Counted from the stretch's first letter, positions 34,742 through 47,169 are shown. The stretch: DNA of 64,000 nt from Sarcocystis neurona (GCA_000727475.1 KL647292.1:1701186-1765185), one strand, 5' to 3'. Numbers and translations are program-made. Notes: generated from the letters alone by a model not told the origin.

Positions 34742-35077
34742 TATCTTTAAAACAGCGTCGTCCTGCAAGTGCCTGCCATTTTCATGGGCTTCTTCGACAC
34801 TTTTGTGTTCTTGACAAAAAGTATCTAGCCCAAAAAGTGCCTTGCAGGCACCTTTGTCCAAATTTCTGTTGAGAAGTGCTTCACCACTTCCATTAAACAA
34901 AGCCCCCCTAGCACCTTCCCTTGACCTTCGATACATACCGCTACTTATCTGTAAAGAACGTGATTTTACCAGCTCACCACTCCTGTAGTCACCGAGTTTT
35001 GCGTAAGACCTTATTTCGCAGCATTCCACGCGCGGAGCAGCAGCCAGACGCAACCGCCTAGTGGAGAGTGTAAACAA
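34742..35077 (-). CDS. Coding candidate, unknown
   Basis: Open frame reading RLRLAAAPRVECCEIRSYAK, then SSGMYRRSREGARGALFNGS and LDKGACKALFGLDTF, ending DDAVLKI and TAA. The start is unclear: 35077 is not an ATG, and the first Met (MYRRS) overlaps a good donor GCG|GTATGT. The basic N-terminal part could be an organelle presequence. No family recognised. Confidence 0.3.
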
Positions 35078-36260
35078 AAACGGCAGCGCACAAAAGTAGA
35101 GGCTATTTTCAAGAAGTAGTATATTTGTTCATAGATGTGTGATAAGTACGATTTCTCCTGCACGAAAAAGGACATACGTACATACGTGCACGTCATCTAC
35201 ATGTACGTGTACAGGTACGTGTATGTACGTGTGTGAACTTCTTCTTTCCATTAGCGAAATACCCACGCGTCCCTACGTCTACTTATGTTTGCCCCACATA
35301 AAGACACAGATACGCCTTCTCGCTGAGCAGCTGCTTTTCACGCATATCATCATCCACACGTATGTACCCACTACACACGTACATACACATACTCGCATAC
35401 ACTTGGATTTCTATCAGACACACCTACGTATGTATATATTTGTATACGTGGATATGATTGCACACCAGCAGAGAGGTGCAGGCGCAAGAATTGTCAGCAG
35501 AGAGCTTCTGTAAGCCCGCGGCAGCAGCAACAGGTGAATATGCTGCTGTTACGGCAACTAAAGACGCCTCACTCCTTTACGTTGTGAGCTACATGCTTGG
35601 AGATCGTTTTCCTGCCCTCCCGTCTTTGTCTACGTATATATATATATATAGGGTGGGGGACGCACCGCAGATGTTGAATAAATAGATGTCTAGTTATGAC
35701 ACATGTGTGTGTGTATACAAGCGCGTGTATATCTCAAATCGAAATATTCATATATGCGTATATAGACGCTGCCCACGTGTGTGCGTACAATATATATATA
35801 TATATATACGCTGGCCATGCCTATCGAGGTGCGTGTTTTGCTTCTTCATACGCAGGCGTGCATGTGGAAAGAAACACTTGAGTCAACAGGTGACCGGCAC
35901 AGCACTTCCCTGAGTACACACGCACATACACAGCCTGAAAGACACATACAAACATATACCCCACTGAACGAATAAATACATGTATATTTATTGACGCAGA
36001 GATGTAGTGCGTGCGTGGGTTTGTGTGGGTGTGGAAAAATTCTTTGCAACCTTTTTCTCCGTATCCCACAAGGTGGGCGGCGACGCGTAGCAAAGAAATT
36101 GCAACTCGCACTTGCGTGTGGGGCCACTACGGCCCGTTCGTGTGAACGTCCCCGCACAAGTCCCTATCTACACGTCGTGTACGGTCGCTGCGGAGGGCCA
36201 GAGAAAACCGTCGTCTACGTATTCGTACGTCCAGACTGACCCTCTGTGGATCTGTAACTC

Positions 36261-36370
36261 TAGACATTCTACTAGAAGAGACAGATGATGTCTCACACAT
36301 ATAAAACACTTGTAGTAGACATTCTACTAGAAGAGACAGATGATTTCCCGCACATATAAAACACTTCTTT
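36261..36370. repeat. 55-base tandem pair
   Basis: TAGACATTCTACTAGAAGAG... repeated with period 55, with a few differences near GTCTCAC/TTCCCGC. Confidence 0.85.
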
Positions 36371-36869
36371 CCTTCTCTGAGAATTCAGCGGCGAACCCGT
36401 CTGAAACAGAAAGGAATGCAGGAAGAGACTACAGAGTTGCTTCCGCGCATCTACGTTTTTGTTGGTGAATTTGCAAGCAGACACCTACCTATACCGTCCG
36501 TGAGAGAGACAGAGAGAGACAGATAGAGAGACAAAGACAGAGAGGGAGAAGCAGAGAAGGAGAGAGAGAAACAGAGAGAGGGGTAGAAAAATTTTTTATG
36601 GGTATGTTTGTGTGAGACTCACGAGTGCTTTCTCTTCTATTGCACATGCACCCGCCCAGGGCGTTTTTATCTTGCTCTTCATATTTGGAGACCCACGTGG
36701 TGTGTACTACGATATACCCTTGTCGTGTGTACATACACTTGCATGTGTGTGTACATATATGATATTTGTGAAGTCTTTGCTTCCCTGCTACATACGCACA
36801 AAAGCGCCCAGTAGAAAACTTTTCTATTTTTCTCTCTTCACTCGTACAGACAGGGGGACACCACCGCCG

Positions 36870-36925
36870 TCAGCGAGCAAAATGAAGTGGTTCGCCGCTG
36901 TCTTGCAAAACTGCAAAACAGCTGC
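36870..36925 (-). CDS. FIS1: FIS1 exon 6, C-terminus
   Basis: GC completes Gly, then SCFAVLQDSGEPLHFAR and TGA. Acceptor GGAGATGGTCGCAG; the preceding intron is only 63 bases. Another acceptor 15-25 bases away would change the tail, so this end is slightly less sure. Confidence 0.75.
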
Positions 36926-37377
36926 CTGCGACCATCTCCGTTGCAGGGGCAGAACACGGAAGAGTGGAGAGGAAAGCAAAAGTCTCACCTGCGGCCAGAC
37001 CGAGAAGAACGGATCCCAACACTCCATCTGCTCAAACACAGACACACACAGACACACACACATACACGCCTCCTGTGAAGAAGAGCAGCACTCCCAGTTT
37101 AACCAGTAATCTACCTATTCCCGTACGCGCGTATATACGTATATATATAGTGAGAGAGAGAGAGAGAAATATATATATATATATCCTAGTTGAATGTGTA
37201 AGTTACCTATCCCCGTACGCGCGTATATACGTGTACGTATACATATGTACATATAGAGAGAGAGACAGAGAGAAATATATATATATATCCTAGTTGAATG
37301 TGTAAGTTACCTATCCCCGTACGCGCGTATATACGTGTACATATACATATGGATATATATAGAGAGAGATTGAGAGA

Positions 37378-37408
<31 letters not shown>

Positions 37409-40400
37409 GGGCACACGCTCTTGTGCACAGATATATTAACATTTACGCGTACCCATATAAACTCGTATAGACGCGTACGTGTGTATATATATGTCTACAT
37501 TAATATAAATATGTGTATCTCTAATGGAGCTCATTAGAGACAAATGTGTAAGTGTATGGCTAGATCTGTGCGCCTTGTTACAAGCAACGCAGAAGAAATG
37601 ACGGAAAAAGTCGTTTTTCTTCTATAAGTCAAGAGGAGGGACTTGGATGAAGCCAGCGGCGAGCAAGAAAGAAGGAAGGAGAAAGAGAAAAAAGGGAAGA
37701 TAGAGAAACAGGTGTCTCGTTAAAGAGCAGGAGCCGCACAAACATGCGTATCTATAGCGCACTCGCAGTGTGGGCAGGACGGAAGAAACCTGCTCAGCAA
37801 ACGCAGAGAGAGCGCCACATTCGCATTCTCGGGTGGGAGAGCGAGAGGCGTTGCTGTCGTGCAGTAGTTCCACTTCATTTCTACATGTCTATATACGTAG
37901 ATTTCTACAGGCGTACACAATATACGTAGATTACTACAGGCACATACATGTCTAAATGTCTATATATGGAGACTTCTATAGACATTTGTCTACTTATATC
38001 GACGACTGCTGGGAAATAGACAGTCTTCGGACACATACGCGTACGCAGCGGCGGCACTAGGAAATGGGAATTCCACACATGTGAACAAATACACGTACAC
38101 GATCAAGTATACATAAACGTAAAAAATATATATATCTCTATATATGTATTGCCCTATATACATATAGAGAGAGAGGCACGAGAGATAATGCAAGAGTATT
38201 GTATATTAGATGTACTTCCCCAAATAACAAAGGTCGCTATACATACTGCAGGAGATCTCTATACTAGTGAATAAATAGACTTATACAGCTCTATATATAT
38301 CCACATACTCATTATATATTTCTATGTATTTCCATACATATATATATGTACAGGACAATACACATGTGAGTCTATATTAGATGTAATTCGAATACAGGAA
38401 GATTCATATACATCCTCCCACAACACACGTACATGGTAGCAATTTTTGATCTCCAGCAACATAGCAAAATCACCGTATAACACTTTGATAACATATATAT
38501 ATGTGTATGTGCAGATGTATATATATGTGCTTGAAGTGGGTGTACGTTTAGTGGAGTAATATCGATAGCTGGAAGAAGAAGTCCAGTGAGGTTGAGACAC
38601 AGAGAGAGACAAATACTGCGAGGTGGTGGTCGACTATGAAACTTCTTTTTGAAGTGAACTCTTACAGGCCTACATATAGGTGAAGAGACACATTACTGCC
38701 ATGTTAGAATTTTGACGCCTGTACGGACTTCTGCTGCGGCTCGTGAGGTGTCACGAGTCCACACGCGTGCGCGTTCTTTCGAGAACTACGACGCGTACAA
38801 AAACACGTCCGCACACGTCTTGGTGCAGGTGTGTATTGCAGAGGTCGTTTTCTCTGTACAAGTGTGTGTTTGTTGTTCGTCAAATACCACCAGAAGAGAT
38901 AAGGAGAGGAGGAGAAATCGAAGCTGTTGGGCATAAATACGTATATGTGACACGCTTGTGTATACAGGGATGCCCGGGCTGAGATAGATATTACTGACTC
39001 ATTCGTGTACAGGCATGAGCGGGCTGACAGAGAGATATTTACTGACTCCTAGTAGTAGACACTTCTTTTGTCAAAAAAAGGAGAAAAACTGAGAGGCCTG
39101 TGGTGGAGAATTCCGTCTCACCATGAGACGCGCGATCAATGATTAAGCTGTGAAGAGACAGGGCAGAGAGATTCCGCGGCTCCTGCCATTCGAGACAACA
39201 AAACGAGGAAGAAGAACAACGTTTCATAGGCACACACGTTGCAGTCCTTTCGCGAGGAACGCCAACGCTGCTGCTAAAAGAAGAACACGTGCCACTCCCC
39301 GCACCCCAACCGCCAGAAGAAAACGAGAAAACTCTTCGTTCTGCACAAGAGACGCGGAGAACGTGCACAGCAAATGAAACTTCTTCAGGCCCGTACCTTC
39401 TCACTGGCCACAGCGCCACGCCTCTTCATCTACCTCGCACGTAGATTGATGCGTCAGATGTATATATACTCGCATCTCGGAAGAATTTCTCCTTCTTCCC
39501 CTCTCTATCTTTCCCTCTTTCTCCACATACATAATATATACATCACTCTGAACCTGGACACACAGCTGCAGGTGTCTGCATACATATACGCGTGTACACA
39601 CATACATATGCCTATCTATATATATATGTCCGTATATCTACATATACGTATACCTACACGTGGTGCGTATGTATACACAAATATATCTATTTATTGATCA
39701 ATGTATATACATGTATCTGTAGACGTAGCTACACACGTGTATACATACACGCATACATATCTATATATATATAGATATAGATAGATAGACAGGTAGATAC
39801 CGATTTAGATGAGTCCGCTAACGCAGGAAATGCATGTCTTAGAAGTCGCCATTTAACGTTCTGCAGAGATGTTCCTTTTTTCTTTGAGACGTGCATCAAT
39901 GAAACACTCGTATTTATGAAGGTCGCGCGTCTCAACACTATTGTCTCGGGTCCACCTGTCTTTTGAAAAGAAATTTCTGCGCTGTGTTTGTCTAGGTACA
40001 AACGTTTATCTCCAAGGAATATATATATATATACATGTATATGTATATACGCATGTGTGTGGGGAACGTAGAAAGTGGTACGGTTTTGAGATTCTCCTAG
40101 GTCGAGTGTCTACGTGCGTGGTGCTTCAGGTTTCTTCTGGTTTCCACTTTTCTCGGTTTTCTGTTTCCTTTTTTCTTCTTCTTCCCATTTCGTTGTTTCT
40201 GTTCTTCTTCGGCATCCGCCTGCTGCCAGAACGCTAGCGCATCGTCTACTCCTTTTTCTCTGCGCCGGTCGCGCAGAAAGTTTCTCTTACAAGTCGAAGA
40301 AGCGTCTCCACGCGGCGCTTTGCAAGCACGTAGTCGCCCGTCTTCAACTGCGCCAGGGCTGACTGAAATAGGCAGTCCGTTCTGAAGGAAAAAAAGTTGA

Positions 40401-41842
40401 GGGAGAGAAAACGGAACTGAAGGAGGAAGGGCAAAAGTGAACAAAGGACAAAGTTGGGAAGAAAAGGACATAGCGGCCCGCTAATTAATATAGACGCAAA
40501 AAAACACGGGAATCCACTCCTGTTTGTTTTTCGTGTGGCGGATTTATATATACATACACACACACATACATATATATATATGCGTACACATACACACATA
40601 TATATATATATATACATATATGTATAATGTGCGTATGCACCTATGTATACGTATGATGAAAGACTGTCTTTTCTGGCAAGTCGCAACATATTTTCTCTCG
40701 CCCGGCAGTTGTGTTTTTCTTTTCTCGTTCCCTCTTTGCTTCCTTCTCTGTGTTCATTTGCTGTTGTTCCGTACACAAATATATATATATATATATGTGT
40801 GTACTCTGCTCCTTTCTTCTCTATTTTCTTTGCCTTTCCTTCTTCTTCTTTGTCTTCTTCTTTTCTACAGGCTTGAAATTTTTCGTCCTTACCGATTGTA
40901 GCCGACATCAAGCAGCTCGTCAAAAAGTTCGATCGCCTCTCGAATATCTTTTTTTTGAGGAGAACAGGAAAGGAGACACGCCAGTTCGAACTGCAGCCGT
41001 GGCGAAGGATTTCCCATCTGCAGCTGCTGAAGACGGTGAACCAGAAAGAAACCAACAAATGCGCGAGGCGAGGTGAGAGAAAAGGGAACTAGTGAAGAAC
41101 AGATACGAAAAAGAGAGACAGAAAAGAAGAGGAAGACAGAAAAGGGGAGACGGAGACAGGAAGGGAGACGGAGACGGGAAGGGAGACGGAGACAGAGAAG
41201 GAGAGGGAGGCCGATAGAGAGAGGGAGACAGGAAGAGAGGGGGAGACAGGGAGACGGAAACAGGAAGGGAGACGGAAACAGGGAGACGGAGACAGGAAAA
41301 GAGGGGGAGACAGGAAGAGAGGGGGAGACGGGAAGAGAAAGGAAGAAGGAGGAAACAATGGGAAAAGAAAGTGCGATTGATTTTCACGTGGGGTCACCTG
41401 CAAAGAGAAGAATAACAGAAAACGGAAGTGCGACTGGTATGCTCCCCTGCTTTGTCCTACGTAAAGAAGAAGAATAGAAGAAAGAAATGTGACTGATATT
41501 CATCGGTATTCTCCTATACGGAGCTCAGCGGAAGTTCACTCCGAATACAGCCACGCCGTGTACATATATATATATATATATCTTATATAAGGAAGGATCG
41601 TCTACGGACGCACGTGGAAGAAGCGAAAGGGAAGTGGACCGTCTTGGTGGGGGTAGTCGAAGAACAAGTACTCCTAATCTTGCAAAAAGCTTCGGAGGAG
41701 AGAAGAAAAACATTTGTATGTAGACTTCTCCCGGTCTTAATTTAAATAGAGAGACCGATAAGAAATATTCGCAGACATACGCGTATAATGACAGAAATAC
41801 TCATCCGGTCTCTCTATGTGTGTGTACGCCTGTGTAGTATAA

Positions 41843-41875
<33 letters not shown>

Positions 41876-44033
41876 TGTACGTATTTGCATTATGAGTCGG
41901 GCACGGCAGTGAGGCCCGTACTTCATGTAGAGATAGATAAAGTATATTTGCAGACGTATGCGTATAATAGCGCAACTACTTATCCACTCTCTGTCCCTCT
42001 GTGTGTCTCTCTATGTAATATAAACATATATATATGTATAGGTATATGTGTGCTATGTGAGTCGGGCATGCATATAATAGCGGAAATACCCTCCCAGTCT
42101 CTGTCCCTGTGTGTGTCTGTCTATGTAATATAAATATACATATATATACACACATATACAGGTGTATATATGTAGATATATGTGTGTTATGGGCTGGGCA
42201 CCGGCTCATGGCGATTCTTCTGCTCACTGGACTTGCATATATACTACGCACACGTATAACATTCAAAAGCAGCTGCACTTTTCTTCTTCTTCATCTACAT
42301 ATGTATGTATGTGCTCCTTACATATACGTATATATATTACATATAGATAGCGTTCAACTGCAGCTGCGTTCTAACATTCTTTTACTTACGCTTTTATACA
42401 AGAAAGTTCTGTATTTCTTATACTTCGTCAATATCTACTATATATGTGCACCACATACAGATATATATAGAGAGATGTATATATATATATATATATATCA
42501 ATGTATATCCCAACACATCCACATGTTTTATATATATATATATCTATAGATTATCTGAGGCCCATTTCGTATATATGCTTGTATACTCATATATATATAT
42601 ATGTACATCCCCACTAAGTATATAATCATATATATACATATGTATACATATAACTACTCAATATATAGCCATATATAAGCACGTATGTATTCAAATATAT
42701 ATATATATATATGTATATATAGATATACTAGCATATACACCTGTGTGTACATGTGTGTCGTTGCGTATATGTACACATATGTCAATACCTTTTTATTATC
42801 AATGAACGGAGATAATATACCACGTGTGAAGTCATTTTCTGAATGAGATATATACTTCTTCACACACTCGTGTAACAAAACTGACGTAGGTACCCGTACT
42901 TTATCGGTGACGAGAATATATATATATAGATGGGTAAAGAAAGTAGTAGTGTATGACTGCTGAGGTAATTACCCCTCTTTTCTGCGTGACACACACACAT
43001 ATATACATACGTATATATATGTATATGTATATATATACGTATAAAGGGAAGAAGTGTGTGACTGATGAGGTAAATACCCCTCTTTTATGCGTGACACATA
43101 CACATATACCTATAAAGGGAAGAAGTGTGTGACTGATGTGGTGGATCTTGAAAAATTGGCTTCCTGCTATTTCCTTCTTCCTGAAATTATGAGTAACCCG
43201 GCACAGACGCGCCGGAGTTCAATTTTTCTCTTCTTCTTTGCTCCTCTTTATCGTCTTCCCTCCTTTCTTCTACCTTCCTTTCTCTGCATTTTTGTTCCTA
43301 TCTCAACTTCTCTGCTTCCGTCTTCCGTCCCTTTTCTCCCTTTTGTGTTGAATCTCCGGTTTTTCTCTGCGTCTTCTTCCCCGCCCTCCCGGCTGTCTTT
43401 TCTTCTCTGTTTTCCCCCCTCCTTTTCCGCTCTCCTTTCTTCGCCTCCTCGAAGGAAGTTGGAAACGTAGAAAGATGGAAAAGGGGCAGGGGACCTTCTC
43501 CCGTACGAGTAGTCACCTACCTACGAAGATCTGCTAGAGATCCACGTGCGTGAATTTGAATATCCACATACGGGAGTAACAGACAGGTGAAGCGACGACG
43601 CCAGGAACTGCAGAAGAAGATGGAGAGACGAAGGAGGAAGGAAGAAGAAGGACGGGAGAAGAAGAGTGAACGGAAAGAAGAAACGAGAAGAGGCGAGGCG
43701 AGGAAAGGAAGACAGACCAGCCAAAAAGAAAAGGGGAGGATATAGGGACGTAGTGAAGAAAGGACGTGGGAAATACGCGGGACAGAAACACGCGGAAAAC
43801 GGGAAGAAAAGGAGAAAAAAGTGAAGGCAGCCGAACAAGAAAACGAGTGCGAAGGTGGTAGCGCGGAAAAGGAGGAAGCAGAAGGGACAAAGGAGAATGG
43901 AGACGCAAAAGGAGGGGGGACAACTAATTGACCCAGACGGAGAAGCAGAAAAGACGGTGCTGCTGCTTACCGTCTCATATTTATCTCGTAGCTGCTGTGT
44001 CTCTTCATGCAGACTAAAAGGAAGAGCATCCAT
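36870..44033 (-). CDS. FIS1: Mitochondrial fission 1 protein (Fis1), six exons
   Basis: Tail-anchored outer-membrane TPR protein that recruits fission machinery to mitochondria, and to other organelles in some eukaryotes. The six exons splice in phase into 147 residues (human Fis1 has 152). Order: N-terminal helix with HEETQQLRDKYET; first TPR helices PRLQFELACLLSC and KDIREAIELFDELLDVGYNR; second TPR TDCLFQSALAQLKTGDYVLA and RRVETLLRLEPRN; then LIIDRASHDG; the C-terminal span VLGSVLLGLAAGSCFAVL; and a short tail EPLHFAR. The wording QFE.A..L, DIR.AI.L..ELL and L..EP.N follows the Fis1 family closely. The ATG at 44033 has AAAATGG context. Introns are 2944, 511, 1108, 2094 and 63 bases; the larger four carry repeats. 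The tail has fewer lysines than usual, so target membrane is an inference. Confidence 0.9.
36989..37027 (-). CDS. FIS1: FIS1 exon 5, 39 bases
   Basis: AT completes Asp, then GVLGSVLLGLAA plus G: the start of the tail anchor, matching family DG.LG........ Acceptor GTGTTTGAGCAG, donor CCGCAG|GTGAGA. Confidence 0.85.
37028..39121. repeat. FIS1: FIS1 intron 4: TA microsatellites and about 100-base tandem repeat
   Basis: Three copies of a unit containing TACCTATCCCCGTACGCGCG start near 37110, 37203 and 37308, each with TA and GAGA runs. More TA repeats at 37380-37410, 38120-38180 and 38300-38350. The 38.6-39.1 kb part is mixed and holds no supported exon. Confidence 0.75.
39122..39182 (-). CDS. 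FIS1: FIS1 exon 4
   Basis: 20 codons plus G: EPRNLSALSLHSLIIDRASH, then split Asp. Acceptor GTCTCGAATGGCAG, donor CATG|GTGAGA. The family reads EP.N.QA..L...I at this point. Longer frames over this spot on both strands are shadows. Confidence 0.88.
39183..40290. repeat. FIS1: FIS1 intron 3: TACA/TA repeats and pyrimidine block
   Basis: TACATA/TATA repeats 39530-39790 and 40020-40055, pyrimidine-rich + strand 40120-40260 next to exon 3. A 98-codon plus-strand frame without ATG at 39151-39447 is discounted. Confidence 0.65.
40291..40381 (-). CDS. FIS1: FIS1 exon 3
   Basis: CG plus A gives Arg, then TDCLFQSALAQLKTGDYVLA and KRRVETLLRL. Acceptor TTTTTTTCCTTCAG, donor CTT|GTAAGA, phase 0 out. 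TPR-type helix pair. Confidence 0.92.
40382..40892. repeat. FIS1: FIS1 intron 2: TA and pyrimidine block
   Basis: Purine-rich + strand 40382-40470, TACA/TA 40545-40625 and 40780-40800, pyrimidine-rich + strand 40680-40870. Confidence 0.7.
40893..41026 (-). CDS. FIS1: FIS1 exon 2
   Basis: 44 codons plus two bases, QLQMGNPSPRLQFELACLLS to DELLDVGYN. The acceptor TGGTTCACCGTCTTCAG has a pyrimidine tract. Donor AATCG|GTAAGG, phase 2 out. Confidence 0.9.
41027..43970. repeat. FIS1: FIS1 intron 1: purine, TA and tandem repeats
   Basis: On the + strand: GGGAGACGGAGACAGGAA-type purine minisatellite 41100-41345. Three diverged copies of a unit with GTCTCTCTATGTAATATAAA-like text lie between about 41745 and 42190, and TA arrays at 42440-42720. 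A tandem pair with ACTGATGAGGTAAATACCCC lies at 42945-43135. Then a pyrimidine block 43205-43450 and purine block 43570-43930. Confidence 0.75.
43971..44033 (-). CDS. FIS1: FIS1 exon 1
   Basis: 21 codons, MDALPFSLHEETQQLRDKYE T, donor ACG|GTAAGC, phase 0. The start sits in AGAAAATGG, the context favoured by coccidians. Confidence 0.85.
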
Positions 44034-47000
44034 TTTCTTTGCTGTGGAGGAGAAGTTTACTTTCTACGAAAAAGAAAAATTTGACCAACAAAGAAGCTCT
44101 CCTGGAAAGTTGAGAGTGAGATCAAGAGAGAGAGAGGGGAAAAATGGGGGGGAAAAAGCGATACATCAGAGAAGAAAAGGGATGAAAAGGAGAAGGAGGA
44201 GAGGAGAAAGGTGTTGCTGGTGTTGCTGCTGTTGCGAGCGAAACGAAGGCTGGGAGAACGAGAATACACAGAGGAGAAATTGCTGCAGGTGTCGAAGAGG
44301 AGAAGAAAAAAGGGAGAGAGGAAGAAAAGGAGAAGATGCCGGCAGGAGAGGGAGACCGGGGACAGAGAAGTTCGAAGTAAGCAGCAGGTGGGCCCCTGTG
44401 GATAAATCGATACAGGGAAGAAGACGAAGAAGAAGAAGAGACTGCAGCTGCGCCGCGGCTGCCGTTGCCAACCCAGAGAAAGGAAAGGAGCAGAAACACA
44501 CACGTGAGGGCGAATAGTCCTAGTTTTCCTGGTGGAGAGAAAAGAAACACATGTGCAGCTCTTATCCTCGCCGTAAAGGAGAGGAAAAACGAGGAAACGT
44601 ATAAAAAAACAGGCAGGAAGCAAATATCAGTGAAGCATTCCTGCTGCTGTCGATACTGCCGCTGCTGGCGAAAGAGGAGGAAAAAGGCAACGAGTCAAGT
44701 CCACCTGGATCTGTACATATATATATATACATACATATACATGTACATACATACATACATACATGTACACACATAAATATACACATGTACATACAGCTAC
44801 ATCTAGTGTCTGTATATATATACAGACACTAGACAGACGTTATGGTATGGATAGGAGAAGTTTGAGGAAGAAAAAGAAGAAGTTTACGAACCCAGAAGAG
44901 CGACACAGGAGGGCAATCTTTTCCGCCTGCAGCCGCGGTGCGTGGGCTGTTGAGACAGAGAGAACTTCGCTGGGGAAGGAGAAGCGAGAAGTTTGCCCGA
45001 GTCTTGGCCCCATCGGCAATGAAAAATCACCTCTTCCGTCAAGTTCAAAAAAGACGGTCGTCGGGTGAGAGTAACACGTCCGCCACACACGTGTCAGTAT
45101 CTCACGTCTATACGCAGGTATTACATGCCAGGGGTGACTTTTTTTCTACAAAGGAAAAGGGTGCAAGAAGAAGTGGGCAGGCGTCCTCATCAAAAGAGAG
45201 GAGGCGGAAAAGACTTTCTGGGTCATACGTATCCATCTTCCTAGCTAATTCTGTCTATCTGTACCAACCAGTCTATATATACACGTGTGTATTTGCACCT
45301 ATTTTTCTTGAGGTAGACCGACGCACAGTGGTGAATTTCCTTCTTTCCGAAGGAAAGCAGCAGCAGGAAGAGACCACAGTCATGGCCCGGCGAGCGCAGC
45401 CGTAGATAAAGAGTAGACCGATCGGCCGGAGGAAGCGACCGGGAAGGAAAACACGTTGTACGTCCTGATAAAGAGAAGGCAGAACGAATATACACACACA
45501 CGAGAAGGACGAGGAGGAGGGGGGGGGAAAAACGGGAGAAGAAGAATAGGAAAAGGAAGGCACAGAGGGTTGTTCTCCAGTTCAGGAACCTCGGCGGGAA
45601 TGACTGCTTTTCGAAGGGAAGGAGGAGGCGAAGACGAACAAACTGCGACGATGAAGAAGAAGAAAAACGAGAAAAGGCGAGGCTGCTCGGGGTGAGGGGG
45701 AGAGCCTCTTTGTGTTTCTACGAGAAGAGAGGAAAACGACAAGAAGAAAAAAAGAAGGCGCGGTTTCTGATGGTGAAGCGGGAGAAATTATCAGGGAAGT
45801 CAAGCGGAGGAGAAGGGGAACACGCAGAAGAAAAGGCAGTCAGACGCCTGGGCGACGGTTCACCAAGTCACTTCGACCGGCATTTTGCAGGAGATACGAC
45901 GGAGACATTGGGAAACTTCTGTCTGTGTAGGTGTGTGAACAACTGTTGAAGAAAGGCGTTCCTGAGGAGAATATTGCCGCCACGGTGAAAACAGAGAATT
46001 CACAACAAACACGTGGTATATAACAGGTGACAGAAAAGATTCACATCCTTGGCGTCCCACACACACCTACAGACACATACACACAGAAAACGCAAGACAT
46101 TAAGAGACACGGCTACAGACATATGTGGATATTCACATAAAATATTAATATAGAAGAAAAGACATATGGACAGGCACAAGAGAACGTATACAGATAGATA
46201 GATGGATACGCAGAGAGACAAATATGAATATGCATAGACGTAGATGCATATGTGTATGTGTGGATATGTAGACAGAGACAGATATAGACGAATGTAGATA
46301 TAGGGATATTTCAAAATATATATAGAGAGAGAAATAGTTAGACAGACAGACACGCAGATAGAACTAGATATATGGACAACTATATAGATATAGGTAGATA
46401 CAGGTACGGAGGAGTATAGACGCGTGGACAGATACAGGTATAAATATGTGGTTGTTGACGTCTCACGTTGTACACGTAGACTCACTCACATATATATACA
46501 TATTATTTCGATGTGACTGGAGAATATACACTCTTCGGATGTGGATGAGCAAATTCCTTATATATACACTTGGGTTTGTAGCTTCAACTGCAACGTTGCA
46601 AAGGTGTACGAGAGTGCCTAAGAAGGCGCTCTGAACGTCTGGGAAAAAGAGAAGAGAGAGAAGGACAAGTCCTCTCGTGGACTGTCGAAGGAAAACGCGA
46701 AGAAGAAGCGATAACAAAGCGGTCCTCAGAAAGAAATGGATTCTTCTGGGCAGCAGACACACATCCACTCACGAGAGAGAATTCCCTATTTTCTGACGAC
46801 GCCGAAGAAAAAGTATGAAACGCGCATCAGAGCAGTTCTGTCGAGAGACCTCCGTCCTTCACGGGTATCTCGCAACAAACATTCGGCCCGTTGCACGGAG
46901 AGAAAAGCCCGGTCTCCCGTCCTCGCTTTTCCCTCTTTCTCTTCTTTCTTTGTTTTTCTCTCGCTTTCTCTTCCTCTCTCTTACACACACGCACACACGC

Positions 47001-47169
47001 AGACACAGGCACAGGTGTGAAGAAGATTTTCACGGTCTGTTGTTCTCCCCGAAGCCGGAGATCAACGACAAAGAAAAAGTGAGACGCACGGGTCAGCACA
47101 GAGGAAAGGGCCTCGGCGGCTGATTTCCTTTTCTTCACACACACAAACACACAAAACACACAGCCTCGC
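44034..47169. other. Upstream of FIS1; no supported gene
   Basis: Purine-rich + strand 44060-44350 and 45480-45860, TA/TACA at 44715-44830, GATA/TACA at 46030-46440, pyrimidine at 46920-46980. Many overlapping open frames arise because purine-rich DNA lacks stops. A plus-strand tail VDRRTVVNFLLSEGKQQQEE ending at 45405 looks protein-like but has no partner exon. Confidence 0.4.

Larger units (their letters stand above)
33109..36869. other. Region between the unknown gene and FIS1
   Basis: Two minus-strand coding candidates are listed separately. TA runs at about 35640-35660 and 35788-35806, a 55-base tandem pair at 36261-36370, and a GAGA run at 36500-36585. Nothing else supported. Confidence 0.4.

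Noticed and set aside
39151..39447. 98-codon plus frame (LLLKEEHVPLPAPQPPEENE)
   Set aside because: Overlaps FIS1 exon 4 on the other strand, which is supported by family match and phase.
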